From Streptomyces olivaceoviridis (lineage in GTDB: Bacteria > Actinomycetota > Actinomycetes > Streptomycetales > Streptomycetaceae), in contig NZ_BMUI01000005.1 of assembly GCF_014650115.1 (NCBI RefSeq), positions 248,001 to 312,000 on the forward strand: a stretch of DNA of 64,000 nt, read 5' to 3'. The translations under genes and the position numbers were made by a program. Shown one piece after another: positions 25,525-34,932 of the stretch (the first letter of the stretch is position 1; each line of letters opens with the position of its first letter). Under the pieces are notes generated by a model, which did not search any database, was not told where the DNA came from, and saw only the letters and a list, made by a program, of their open reading frames with translations.

Positions 25525-27681
25525 GTGAAACTTCCCCTGCCCACCCGTGCCTTCGACCTCCCCGACCGCCTCGCCGCGAAGGCCGACCCGGCGCTGATCG
25601 CCGACGACGAGCGGCACTTCGCGGCCATCGCGGAGCGCCTTGAGGAGTCGATCGCCGAACTCTCCGACCGTCTCGACGCCGAGCGCAGGGCGCCGGGCGG
25701 CAAGGGCCGGCAGGCGATGGACCGGGACGCCGAGATCCACCGGCTGACCGGTCGCCTGCGCGCCCTGCGCCGCTACGGACTGGACCTGTGCCTCGGACGC
25801 ATGGTCGGCGCGGACAGCCAGGAGCCCGTCTACGTCGGCCGGCTCGGGCTCACCGACAGCGCGGGCCGCCGGCTGCTGGTCGACTGGCGCTCCCCCGCCG
25901 CCGAGCCGTTCTTCGGAGCCACCCACGCCCGCCCGATGGGTCTGGCGAGCCGCCGCAGGTACCGCTGGACCGATGGCCGGATCACCGACTACTGGGACGA
26001 GGTGTTCACCCCGGACGGGCTGGTCGGGCATGCCGCGCTGGACGACCAGTCCGCGTTCATCGCCAGTCTGGGCGGCAGCCGGTCGCCGCGGATGCGGGAC
26101 GTGCTCGGCACCATCCAGGCCGACCAGGACGCCGTCATCCGGGCGGGCTCGCGCGGTGCCCTCGTCGTGGACGGCGGTCCGGGTACGGGGAAGACCGTCG
26201 TCGCCCTGCACCGCTCCGCCTACCTCCTGCACGCCGACCCGCGCCTGGGTCACCGCCGGGGCGGCGTCCTGTTCGTCGGTCCGCACCGGCCGTACCTGGC
26301 CTACGTCGCCGACGTCCTGCCCAGCCTCGGCGAGGAGGGGGTGCAGACGTGCACCCTGCGGGACCTGGTCGCCGAGGGCGCCGGAGCCGTGGCCGAGGCG
26401 GATCCGGAGGTGGCCCGGCTGAAGTCGTCCGCCGACATGGTGAAGGCGATCGAGAAGGCCGTCGCGTTCTACGAGGAGCCGCCCGCCGAGGGGATGACGG
26501 TCACCACGCACTGGTCCGACATCCGGCTGAGCGCCGACGACTGGGCCGTGGCGTTCGAGGCGGCGGAACCCGGTACTCCGCACAACGAGGCACGGGAGCA
26601 GGTGTGGGAGGAACTGCTCACGATCCTGGTGGACAAGCACGACGGTGACGCCCCGCCCGAACTGCTGCGCAGGTCGCTGCTGCGCAACCGGGAGCTGCTC
26701 GCGGCCTTCGGCCGTGCCTGGCCGCTGCTGGAGGCGGCCGATCTCGTCGGAGACCTGTGGTCGGTACCGGCGTATCTGCGGATGTGCGCCCCGTGGCTGA
26801 GCCGCGAGGAGGTGCGGCTGTTGCAGCGCGCGGAGGCCCAGGCCTGGACGGTGTCCGACCTGCCGCTCCTGGACGCTGCCCGGCAGCGGCTCGGCGACCC
26901 GGAGGCGGCTCGGCGAAATCGCCGTCACGCCGCCGTCCTCGCCGCCGAACGCGAGCGCATGGACAGGGTCGTCGACAACCTGCTGGAAGCGCACACCCAT
27001 GACGACGGCGAAGGCGTGCTGGTCATGCTGCACGGGCAGGACATGCGCAACTCCCTGGTCGACGACAGCGCCCTGCCCGCCGCCGACCCCGACCTGCTCG
27101 CCGGGCCGTTCGCGCACATCGTCGTGGACGAGGCGCAGGAACTGACCGACGCGGAGTGGCAGATGCTGCTCCTGCGGTGCCCGTCCCGCAGCTTCACCAT
27201 CGTCGGGGACCGTGCCCAGGCCCGGCACGGGTTCACGGAGTCGTGGCGGGAGCGGCTCGCCCGGGTGGGGTTCGACCGGATCCGCCTGGCGTCCCTGACC
27301 GTCAACTACCGGACGCCCGAGGAGATCATGGCGGAGGCCGAGCCGGTCATCCGGGCGGTGCTGCCGGACGCCAACGTGCCGACGTCCATCCGCAGCAACG
27401 GCGTCCCCGTCGTCCACGGCTCGGTCTCCGAGCTCCGTTCGATCCTCGACAGCTGGCTCGCCGCGCACGCCGACGGGATCGCCTGTGTCATCGGCGATCC
27501 CGCGTTCCGGCCGACCGCCCGCGTCCGTTCCCTGACGCCGGAGCTGTCGAAGGGACTCGAATTCGACCTGGTCGTCCTCGTCGACCCGGAGAGGTTCGGC
27601 GAGGGCGTCGAAGGGGCGGTCGACCACTATGTGGCGATGACCCGGGCGACCCGGCAACTGGTCGTCCTCACGAGTCCCTGA
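25525..27681 (+). CDS. helR: HelR-type RNA polymerase recycling ATPase, UvrD/HelD superfamily
   Basis: 718 residues. A coiled N-terminal arm (about 1-80, HFAAIAERLEESIAELSDRL) precedes the UvrD/Rep-like ATPase: Walker A GGPGTGKTVVALHRSAYLL near residue 215, Walker B HIVVDEAQEL near 530, GDRAQARHGF near 560, and the C-terminal MTRATRQLVVL. HelR proteins remove stalled or rifamycin-bound RNA polymerase from DNA and protect it from the drug. GTG 25525 has AAGGGAG 7 bases upstream and gives the family-typical short N-terminus. It is downstream of the RAE-rgt unit, with no other clear promoter between, so likely rifamycin-inducible. Confidence 0.9.
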   Translation: MKLPLPTRAFDLPDRLAAKADPALIADDERHFAAIAERLEESIAELSDRLDAERRAPGGKGRQAMDRDAEIHRLTGRLRALRRYGLDLCLGRMVGADSQEPVYVGRLGLTDSAGRRLLVDWRSPAAEPFFGATHARPMGLASRRRYRWTDGRITDYWDEVFTPDGLVGHAALDDQSAFIASLGGSRSPRMRDVLGTIQADQDAVIRAGSRGALVVDGGPGTGKTVVALHRSAYLLHADPRLGHRRGGVLFVGPHRPYLAYVADVLPSLGEEGVQTCTLRDLVAEGAGAVAEADPEVARLKSSADMVKAIEKAVAFYEEPPAEGMTVTTHWSDIRLSADDWAVAFEAAEPGTPHNEAREQVWEELLTILVDKHDGDAPPELLRRSLLRNRELLAAFGRAWPLLEAADLVGDLWSVPAYLRMCAPWLSREEVRLLQRAEAQAWTVSDLPLLDAARQRLGDPEAARRNRRHAAVLAAERERMDRVVDNLLEAHTHDDGEGVLVMLHGQDMRNSLVDDSALPAADPDLLAGPFAHIVVDEAQELTDAEWQMLLLRCPSRSFTIVGDRAQARHGFTESWRERLARVGFDRIRLASLTVNYRTPEEIMAEAEPVIRAVLPDANVPTSIRSNGVPVVHGSVSELRSILDSWLAAHADGIACVIGDPAFRPTARVRSLTPELSKGLEFDLVVLVDPERFGEGVEGAVDHYVAMTRATRQLVVLTSP

Positions 27682-27773
27682 CCCGAGGGCCGGTGCGCGG
27701 TCGTCGGTTGGGGCAGGCCGGCCCGCCGTCCGGCCAGGCCGGGCGGCGGGCCGGTGGACGGCGGGCCGGTGGT

Positions 27774-27810
27774 GGCCGGAGGCGTGCTCCTTCGTATACC
27801 GCCTCCGGCC
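27774..27810 (+). terminator. Hairpin terminator after helR
   Basis: GGCCGGAGGCG (27774-27784) pairs perfectly with CGCCTCCGGCC (27800-27810) around a 15-base loop. TAAAGG follows. Confidence 0.75.
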
Positions 27811-27819
27811 TAAAGGGTT

Positions 27820-27960
27820 CACAGGCCCCCGGGCAATGACCTTGCCCGAACGGGCAGCGGAAGCGTTTTCCCGTGACCGATGTCACGATTGACCGCGCCC
27901 GGCCCCTTTCTTTAACAGACAGATAGCGTTTCTGCCTGCTATGAGCACCTAATCTTTATT
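27820..27960. other. AT-richer junction region
   Basis: CCCCTTTCTTTAACAGACAG and CACCTAATCTTTATTCGGTA stand out from surrounding DNA by low GC. The PKS fragment breaks off at its left edge and borrows its last codons and stop (TAG, 27949-27951) from here. No gene seen. It could be the scar of the event that placed or truncated the PKS segment. Confidence 0.4.
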
Positions 27961-30625
27961 CGGTACTTCACCAGCAAAGCCGCGGACATCCGAACCACCG
28001 AGACCGGCCGCCATGCCCTCCCCCGTGTCCCACAGCCCCCAGCCCAGCGACAGGGCCGGCAGGCCCTCGGCACGGCGCCGCGCGGCGAGGGCGTCCAGGA
28101 AGGCGTTCCCGGCCGCGTAGTTGGCCTGTCCCGCCGCGCCCAGGGTGCCGGCGGCGGAGGAGAACAGGACGAACGCGGCGAGGCCGAGGTCACGGGTCAG
28201 CTCGTGCAGGTGCCAGGCGGCGTCGGTCTTCGGGCGCATCACCGCCTCCAGCCGCTCGGGGGTGAGGTCGGTGAGCAGCCCGTCGTCCAGGACGCCGGCC
28301 GCGTGCACCACGGCGGTCAGCGGGTGCTCGGCCGGCACGGACGCCAGCAGGGCGGCGAGCGCGTCCCGGTCGGTGGCGTCGCAGGCGGCGACGGTCACCT
28401 CGGCGCCGAGGGCGGCCAGGTCGTCCAGGGCGCCGGGCTCGGGCAGCCGCCCGCCCCGGCCGGTGAGCAGCAGGTGGCGTACGCCGTGCCGGGTGACCAG
28501 GTGCCGGGCCAGCAGCCGGCCGAGGCTGCCGGTGCCGCCGGTGACGAGCACGGTGCCGTCCGGGTCGAGCGCGGGCGCCGGGCCGGGCTCCGCGTCCGTG
28601 GCCCTGGCCAGTTCCGGCGCGTACACCGTGCCGGCCCGCAGGGCGAGTTCGGGTGCGCCGGTGGCGACGGCGGCCGGGAGGACGGCGGCCGAGGCCGGGT
28701 CGTCGTCGGTGTCGACGAGCACGAACCGGCCGGGGTGCTCGACCGCCGCCGCCCGGACCATGCCCCAGAGCACGGCCTGCGCCGGGTCGGGCACGGCGTC
28801 GGCGTGGACGGCGACGGCGGACCGGGTCACCACCACCAGCGGCGCGCCGTCCGGCACGTCGACGAGGTCCTGCCGCAGCGCGGCGAGGGCCCGCACGGCG
28901 GTACGACGGGCCAGCGCGGGCAGGTCGTCACCTGGGTCGCCCTCCGCCGTCACGGTGACCACGCGAGGCGCGGGCGTGGAACCGGAACCGTCCGCCGAGT
29001 CGGGGCCGAAGGTTCCGTCCGCGGTCACCGTGAGGGTACGGGGCTCGGGTGCCGAGTCGGTGCGGGTGAGCGGGAGTTCGGTCCAGCGCACGCGGAACAG
29101 GTCGCCGGGGGCCGGTGTGGCCGCGTTCAGTTGCTCGGTGGTCACCTGGCGGACGCGGAGCGCGGTCACCTCGGCGACGGGGGCGCCCGTGCCGTCGTAC
29201 AGGCGCAGGGTCATGTGGTCGGTGCCGTGCGGGGTGAGGCGCAGCCGGACGGCCGTGGCGCCGGTGGCGTACAGGGTGACGCCCTCCCAGGAGAAGGGCA
29301 GGGTCATCACGGTCGGGTCCTGGCCGTCGAGCAGGTCGATGGCGTGCAGCGTGGCGTCGAGCAGCGCGGGGTGCAGTCCGAAGCCGTCGGCCGCCTCGGC
29401 GTCGGGCAGGGCGAGTTCGGCCCAGACCTCCTCGCCGAGCCGCCAGGCGCCGCGCAGGCAGCGGAAGGACGGGCCGTAGTGGTAGCCCTGTCCGGCGAGG
29501 TGGTCGTAGGTGCCGGTGACGTCCACGGGTACGGCTCCGGCAGGCGGCCAGTCGGTCACCGGGGCCGGTTCGGGGGCGGTGTGCGGAGCGAGGACGCCGG
29601 TGGCGTGCCGGATCCACTCGCCGTCCGCGCCCTCCGGACGCGCGTGCACGGTCAACCGCCGGCGCCCGTCGGCGTCGAGGGCCGCGACGGCCATCTGGAG
29701 GTGGACGGCGCCCCGCTCGGGAGGAACCAGGGGCCGTTCCAGGGTGAGTTCCTCCACGCGCGGGCAGTGCGTGCGGTCGCCGGCCTGCACGGCCAGTTCC
29801 ACGAAGGCGCTGCCCGGGACGAGCACGACCCCGGCCACGGCGTGGTCCGCGAGCCACGAGTGGGTGGCGAGGGACAGCCGGCCGGTGAGGGCCACCCGGT
29901 CGTCGCCGGCGAGTTCCAGGGCTGCGCCGAGCAGCGGGTGCCCGGCCGGTGCCTGGCCCAGCCCGCCGGCGTCGGTGACCGCGCCGGGCCCGTCGTCCAG
30001 CCACAGCCGCCGCCGCTGGAAGGCGTAGGTCGGCAGATCGGTGCGGCGGGCCCCGGTACCGGCGAAGACCCGCTGCCAGTCGACGGTCACGCCGCGCACA
30101 TGGGCGGCGCCGAGCAGCGTCGCGAAGGTCCGCTCCTCGTCGCGGTCACGGCGCAGCGCGGGGACGAACGCCGACTCTTCGGTGTCGGCGACGGCCTGCG
30201 CGCCCATGGCCGACAGGACGGCGTCGGGGCCGAGTTCGAGGAAGGTGCGCACGCCGTCGGCCTCCAGTGTGCGGACGCCGTCGCCGAAGCGGACCGCCTC
30301 ACGGACGTGCCGGACCCAGTACTCGGGCGCGCACAGCTCGTCCTCGCTCGCGCGTGCGCCGGTCACGTCGGAGACGACGGGGATCGCGGGCGGCGCGTAC
30401 CGCAGTTCGCGGGCCGTCTTCTCGAACTCCGCCAGCATCGGGTCCATCAGCGGGGAGTGGAAGGCGTGGCTGACCCGCAGCCGCTTGGTGCGGCGGCCGG
30501 AGAAGGCCCCGGCGACGGCGGCGACGGCGGCCTCGGTGCCGGAGACGACGACGGCGCGGGGCCCGTTGACGGCGGCGACGGACACCTCGGGGCCGAGGTG
30601 CCCCAGCACCTCCTCCTCCAGTTCC
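27949..30625 (-). pseudogene. Type I modular PKS fragment: partial AT, DH, partial KR
   Basis: The frame enters in the middle of an acyltransferase domain ([16 protein letters not shown]), after the GHSxG nucleophile, so the AT is dead. Its HAFH motif points to malonyl-CoA specificity in the parent. A complete-looking dehydratase follows, with [10 protein letters not shown] (HxxxGxxxxP) and [11 protein letters not shown]. The ketoreductase has VTGGTGSLG, the LDD B-type marker (AGVLDDGLL) and the Ser/Tyr/Asn set (FSSAAG, NYAAGN). It is cut after [11 protein letters not shown], losing the KR end and any ACP. No KS, ACP or TE is present. It is fused upstream, in the same frame, to the end of a GlxA-like gene. 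Not a functional synthase. Confidence 0.85.
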
Positions 30626-31031
30626 CGGGCCAGGCGCCAGTGCGTGGCGGCCCGCCGCCCGTCGAGCAGCCCGGCCGCGGCCAGCATGAAGGCGCCGGCG
30701 CACACCGAGGCCACGCGGCGGGCCCGCCCGGCCAGTGCCGCCGTCCCGGCCACCAGCGCCGGGTCGGCGACGGCCTCCCGCCAGTCCCGCCGGCCCGGGA
30801 CCACGAGCGTTCCCAACCGCGCGGCAGGTCCTCCCAGCTGCCGGCGGTGTCCAGCCGTACCTGGGCGGAGGTGGCCACGGGCCCCGCGGCGGCGGACACG
30901 ACCCGCACGTCGTACCGGGCCCCGTAGGCGTTCGCGGTCGTGAAGACCTCCGCGGGTCCGGCCACGTCCAGCAGCTGGACACCGGGGAAGGTCAGCACGG
31001 CCACGACATGCCGCGGGCGCGCGGGGCTCAC
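30626..31031 (-). pseudogene. Truncated GlxA-family (DJ-1/PfpI plus AraC) regulator
   Basis: Starts at GTG 31031, which overlaps the HD gene stop as GTGA. The DJ-1/PfpI domain is recognisable: [20 protein letters not shown], then [20 protein letters not shown] and the [23 protein letters not shown] segment with its conserved Cys. Two lesions: a frameshift near 30820, between SWEDLPRG and LGTLVVPG, and loss of the whole C-terminal AraC DNA-binding domain, replaced after THWRLAREL by PKS sequence. Intact relatives are about 310-330 residues. As written it cannot bind DNA. Confidence 0.8.
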
Positions 31032-31672
31032 TCCGGCCACGGCGATTCGAGGATGGTCCGCACGAAGTCGCCTCGCTCGAACCCCGGCACGTAGTGCTCC
31101 AGGACGTCGGCCTTGACGTTGCCGAACGTGGTCTCGGGCTTGGGACGGATGCCTTCGGCGAAGGCGTCGAGGATCTGCCGCTTGAAGTCGGGGCGGGGGT
31201 GCAGTGCGACGACGGCCGCGCGGTCTGCGGGGGCGATGTCGTGGTATCCGATGCCCAGCACGTCGTACTCCACACCGGCGGTGACCAGCGCCACCTCGGG
31301 TTCCATGAACTCCGGGATGCCGGGCGTGGTGTGCAGGGCGATCGCCGTCCACACCCGGCGGATGGCGTCCTCGGGCACGTCGTGCTCCCGCAGGAACCGG
31401 CGGGCCGCGTCCGCCCCGTCGACCTCGAAGCGCCGGCCGCTGCCGTGGAAGCGCGCGCCGAGGCCGAGGTCGTGGAACATGGCGCCGATGTACAGCAGTT
31501 CCGGGTCGAAGCCGATGTCGCGCCGGCGGCCCCGCAACGCGCCGAACAGGTAGACGCGGCGCGAGTGGTGGTAGATCAGATCGCTCGTCTCGTCCCGCAC
31601 GAGCTGGGTCGCCTCCCGGGCGAGCTTGGTGTCGGGCACGGTGATTCCGCCGGCCACGGACTCGTCAGCCAT
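31028..31672 (-). CDS. HD-domain phosphohydrolase-like protein
   Basis: 214 residues from ATG 31672 (GAGGTG upstream). The HD metal site is visible: [12 protein letters not shown], then [14 protein letters not shown] with the His-Asp pair, and a late [13 protein letters not shown] histidine. The pattern resembles cyanamide-hydratase-like HD proteins, which hydrolyse small nitrogenous compounds; the substrate is not assignable. Its TGA overlaps the GTG of the GlxA-like regulator by 4 bases, so the two genes were translationally coupled. The HD gene itself looks intact. Confidence 0.82.
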   Translation of the reverse strand: MADESVAGGITVPDTKLAREATQLVRDETSDLIYHHSRRVYLFGALRGRRRDIGFDPELLYIGAMFHDLGLGARFHGSGRRFEVDGADAARRFLREHDVPEDAIRRVWTAIALHTTPGIPEFMEPEVALVTAGVEYDVLGIGYHDIAPADRAAVVALHPRPDFKRQILDAFAEGIRPKPETTFGNVKADVLEHYVPGFERGDFVRTILESPWPE

Positions 31673-31921
31673 CTTTGCACCTCGTGTTTGCCAGTCGTTC
31701 GCGCGCCATCGCGCTGTGACCTCAGTGTCGGCCCGCGGCCGCGGGCGGCACCATGTCCATGGAGACAGGCAACCCATGGATCCGGACATCCGCCGCCGGG
31801 GCCCGCCGCCCGCCGGCCCGTACGGCCGGACACGCGTCGACGAGGCGGGCCGGCGGCGGCCGGTCCGTGCCGGTGCGGACGGCGACCGCGAGGACGTCCC
31901 CCCGGTCGCCGCGCAGCCGGC

Positions 31922-33151
31922 TCAGGCCGGCTGCGACAGGTCGATCGCCCGGTCGACGGCCTCGGGCCGGAGCACGCGCAGGATGCCTTCGAGGAGGTAG
32001 TAGTCCGCGTAGGGCAGGGAGACCTCGATGCCGTCCTCGGCCGGGCGGTTGCGGGTGCAGCGGGCCACGACCGCGTCGGCGCGGGCCGAGTTCCTCGTCA
32101 GGCAGGTGTCCGCGAGCGCGGTGAGCAGCCGCAGCGCCACCTCCCGGTAGGTGTGTCTGCCCGTGGCCGCGTGCAGGTCGAGCAGGCCGCACGCCATGAT
32201 GGCGCCGGCGGAGGCGTCCTTGATGTCGTGCGGCTGCTGCGGTGCGCGGTAGTCCCACACCGGCACGTGGTCCGGGGTCAGCGCTCCGATGGCGAAGTCG
32301 GCGAGTCGGCGCGCGGTGTCCCGGAACTCCTTGTGCCCGGTCCGCCGGTACATCGTGGTGAAACCGTAGATGCCCCAGGCCTGCCCGCGCGACCAGCAGG
32401 AGGTGGGGCTGTAGCCCTGCACCGTGTTGGGGCCGACGGGGGCGCCGGTGTCCGGGTCGAAGTCGAACACGTGCGGGGTGGATCCGTCGGGGCGGGGGAA
32501 GACGCGCTGGGCGGTCCGCGCGTGCTCGACGGCGATGTCCAGGTAGGTGCCGTCGCCGGTCTGCCGGCTCGCGAACGCCAGCAGATCGAGGTTCATCATC
32601 GTGTCCATGATGACGCGGCCCGCGTTGGCGCGGTCCGTCAGCGCGCCCCAGGCCCGGATGAACTTCCCGCGTGGGTTGTACCGCTGGATCAGGGAGTCGG
32701 CCGCCCGTATCGCGCCCGTCCGCCACTCGTCGTCACCGGTCAGGCGCCAGGCGGTGACCCAGGACGGGGAGAAGAGGAAACCGAGGTCGTGCGTGCTCGT
32801 GTCGTCCTGCCGGGGGGCGAGGTTCCGGGCCGACTCGACCGCCCACGCGCGGAAGGCGTCGTCCCCGCTGTACAGCCAGGCCATCCACAGCGTTCCGGGC
32901 CAGAAGCCGCCCACCCAGTCGCCGTTGCGCGAGTACGTCCACTTCTCGAACCTGGTCCCGACCGGGAAGCCCGTCACTCCGGGCGCGACGCTACGGACCT
33001 TCTCCACGGCGTAGTCCGCCGCCGCGCGGAGTGTCCGCGTGGTCGCTCCTGATGGCTGCCGGTCCGACGCCGCCGCGGCAGGCACCGCGGAGGTCCCTGC
33101 GGCCGCCGCACCGGCCGCCGTGGCCAGCAACGCACGCCGGGAAACGCTCAT
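31922..33151 (-). CDS. Tat-exported GH88 unsaturated glucuronyl hydrolase family protein
   Basis: 409 residues. N-terminus SRRALLATAAGAAAAG is a twin-arginine signal. The rest is a GH88 alpha/alpha barrel: WVGGFWPGTLWMAWLYSG, THDLGFLF (first catalytic Asp by family analogy), IMDTMMNLDLL (second Asp), SCWSRGQAWGIYGFTTMYRRTG and a C-terminal YADYYLLEGILR. GH88 enzymes hydrolyse unsaturated uronic acids left by polysaccharide lyases from glycosaminoglycans or plant polymers. ATG 33151 follows GGAGGGCGAGC. No lyase or sugar transporter is adjacent, so the substrate is open. Confidence 0.9.
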   Translation of the reverse strand: MSVSRRALLATAAGAAAAGTSAVPAAAASDRQPSGATTRTLRAAADYAVEKVRSVAPGVTGFPVGTRFEKWTYSRNGDWVGGFWPGTLWMAWLYSGDDAFRAWAVESARNLAPRQDDTSTHDLGFLFSPSWVTAWRLTGDDEWRTGAIRAADSLIQRYNPRGKFIRAWGALTDRANAGRVIMDTMMNLDLLAFASRQTGDGTYLDIAVEHARTAQRVFPRPDGSTPHVFDFDPDTGAPVGPNTVQGYSPTSCWSRGQAWGIYGFTTMYRRTGHKEFRDTARRLADFAIGALTPDHVPVWDYRAPQQPHDIKDASAGAIMACGLLDLHAATGRHTYREVALRLLTALADTCLTRNSARADAVVARCTRNRPAEDGIEVSLPYADYYLLEGILRVLRPEAVDRAIDLSQPA

Positions 33152-33215
33152 GCTCGCCCTCCAACTCCACTGTGGACAAGAGAAGTTGGCCGAGCTTTGC
33201 ACACCGGCCACGACC

Positions 33216-33235
33216 GTGTACACCCATGTGTGCAC
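33216..33235. promoter_or_regulatory. Candidate operator palindrome upstream of the GH88 gene
   Basis: GTGTACAC-CCAT-GTGTGCAC: two 8-base half-sites with one mismatch, 65-84 bases upstream of the GH88 start. Size and symmetry suit a LacI or GntR regulator, but no such gene is adjacent. Confidence 0.4.
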
Positions 33236-33256
33236 AGTTCATCAGTGTGAACTCCG

Positions 33257-33604
33257 TCAACGCCGGGGGGCACCGGAGTCGTGCCGGAGCCAGACGTGGC
33301 CGACCGGCTGAGCGGTGGTCCAGCTCTCGGCGAGGCCGGGGGCGACCGGACGGAACCCGGCGACCGGGTCACACCCGAGCGCCCGGTCGTCGCCGGGGCG
33401 CGCCCGCGGGTGGACATCCGTGAAGCCGGCCCGGAGGGCCCGCGCGAGCAGGCCCTGGACGAGCACGCGGCCCAGCCCCGTCCCACGGGCCCCGGGCGCC
33501 ACGGTGATCCGCGCCCGTTCGGCCTCGTCCTCCTCGGCGTCGTCCGCCTGTCGCCACCCGGCGACCGTCCGCTCGGACACGGGGAACTCATGGCTCCCGC
33601 ACAC
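33257..33604 (-). pseudogene. C-terminal fragment of a GNAT acetyltransferase
   Basis: About 115 residues. RITVAPGARGTGLGRVLVQG is a good GNAT motif A with its acyl-CoA loop, followed by LLARALRAGFTDV and GFRPVAPGLAESW...VWLRH, the last strands. The N-terminal half of the fold is missing and the frame begins only 10 bases from the preceding gene's stop. Read as a truncated remnant. It could be a very short GNAT, but those normally keep the first strands. Confidence 0.6.
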
Positions 33605-33613
33605 ATCGCGCGG

Positions 33614-34057
33614 TCAGGACGGGCCGCCGGGGAGCATGCCCAGTTGCCGCATCTGCGCGAGGACGTCGACGACACCCCAGATCTCGGCGACGCGGCCGTC
33701 CGCGAACCGGAGGACGAAGATCTCGTCGTACCTGACGGTCTTCCCGGTGGCCGGGAGGCCCTGGTACTCCCCCTGGTGCGTACCGGTGACCGTGTTCCGG
33801 AAGACGACCTTGTCCCCCTCGGCGATCTCGTCCTCGATCTCGACGCGCAGGTCGGGGAACGCGCGCAGAAGCACCTCCCACACGCGTTTGAGTGCCTGCG
33901 CGCCCGTCGCCCCCATCGGCACCGGCGCGTGGAACAGCAGGTCCGGCGCGACGATCTCGTCGATCGCCTTCGAGACGGTCTCCAGGTCACCGGTGTGGAC
34001 GGCGTCGTGCAGGCGGCGGAACGTCGCTTTGTTGCGTGCTTCCTGGGCTGTCGGCAC
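33614..34057 (-). CDS. SnoaL-like polyketide cyclase / ester cyclase family protein
   Basis: 147 residues from GTG 34057, chosen because GAGGAG lies 7 bases upstream. A SnoaL-like NTF2-fold protein: FRRLHDAVHTGDLETVSKAIDEIVAPDLLFHAP, LRAFPDLRVEIEDEIAEGDKVVFR, GKTVRYDEIFVLRFADGRVAEIWGVVDV. Such proteins are often not true cyclases but small ligand-binding enzymes. No aromatic polyketide genes are nearby, so the name is family-level only. Confidence 0.85.
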   Translation of the reverse strand: MPTAQEARNKATFRRLHDAVHTGDLETVSKAIDEIVAPDLLFHAPVPMGATGAQALKRVWEVLLRAFPDLRVEIEDEIAEGDKVVFRNTVTGTHQGEYQGLPATGKTVRYDEIFVLRFADGRVAEIWGVVDVLAQMRQLGMLPGGPS

Positions 34058-34113
34058 GGGGTGGCTCCTCGGGTCGGCGCGAGTCCTCGGGTCGGTTCTC
34101 GCTCGTACGCCCT

Positions 34114-34932
34114 CTACGACGGGCCGGCCCGCCTGCATGTGACATCGCCGCGTGCGCAGGACATGGTCCTCACCGTGGCCGACCGCCTCTCCCGTGTCCC
34201 GCAGGGCGGGTAGAACGGGGCCTGCCCCGCGTGGGGCAGCGGCGACGGGGGGTCGTAGCCCGTGGCCGGGGCGTCCGTCGTGTAGGCGCGGGTGTCGGGC
34301 GACAGGCCCCGGTGCGGGTCGCCCAGGCGGGCCTGGATCTCGTAGGTGCCGTCTCCGGAGTACGTGTACGCCGTCAGGTCGGGATACCGGTCGTGGTTGT
34401 AGTCGGCCACCGCGATGTCCTTCGTGGCCCCCAGGTCGAGGGGGACGGTCCGCCGGCTGCGGCCGGTGTCGGAGAAGGGTCCCAGCCTCAGTTCGGCCAC
34501 CCGGGGCCGGACCGGGTCGTCGCCGCCCTGCTCCTGGCCCGCCACGACGACCAGGTCGGTCCAGCCGTCCCGGTCGAAGTCCGCCACGGCGGCGCTCACG
34601 TACTCCTGCCGGCCGGCGGTGCGGTCGGCCAACCCCCGTGCCCCGACCGTCGTTTCGCGGGGCGAGCCGATGCCGAAGGTGATGGCCGCCCGGGCACCCC
34701 GGTGGGACGGGTCGGTGATCCGGTCCGGCAGACCGTCGTTGTTCACGTCGGCGATCAGGTCCCCCGATCGCGTCAGGCAGGCGGTGACGGCGGGCGGTCC
34801 CGTCGGGCGCGGCGGGGGCCCGCCCAGGCAGTCCTCGCCGCCGGCGAGGAGCAACAGCCCGCCCGCCAGCAGGAACGCCGTGCGGGTGAGCCGTCCCGGC
34901 CGGGAGGTACCGCTGGGTTCACGTACGGGCAT
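34114..34932 (-). CDS. Secreted or membrane-anchored FG-GAP/VCBS repeat protein
   Basis: 272 residues. The hydrophobic segment FLLAGGLLLLAGG near residue 20-35 is a signal or anchor; a Cys follows but the lipobox is poor. Three Asp-rich calcium-type loops mark FG-GAP repeats: DVNNDGLPD, VADFDRDGWTD and VADYNHDRYPD. These form beta-propeller blades in surface proteins. Three repeats are too few for a closed propeller. The C-terminal 60 residues (PPSPLPHAGQAPFYPP...) look unstructured. Function unknown. Confidence 0.75.
   Translation of the reverse strand: MPVREPSGTSRPGRLTRTAFLLAGGLLLLAGGEDCLGGPPPRPTGPPAVTACLTRSGDLIADVNNDGLPDRITDPSHRGARAAITFGIGSPRETTVGARGLADRTAGRQEYVSAAVADFDRDGWTDLVVVAGQEQGGDDPVRPRVAELRLGPFSDTGRSRRTVPLDLGATKDIAVADYNHDRYPDLTAYTYSGDGTYEIQARLGDPHRGLSPDTRAYTTDAPATGYDPPSPLPHAGQAPFYPPCGTRERRSATVRTMSCARGDVTCRRAGPS

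Noticed and set aside
24808-27822. Minus-strand open frame of about 1000 codons antisense to helR
   Set aside because: The plus strand has complete HelR motifs; the antisense frame has none.
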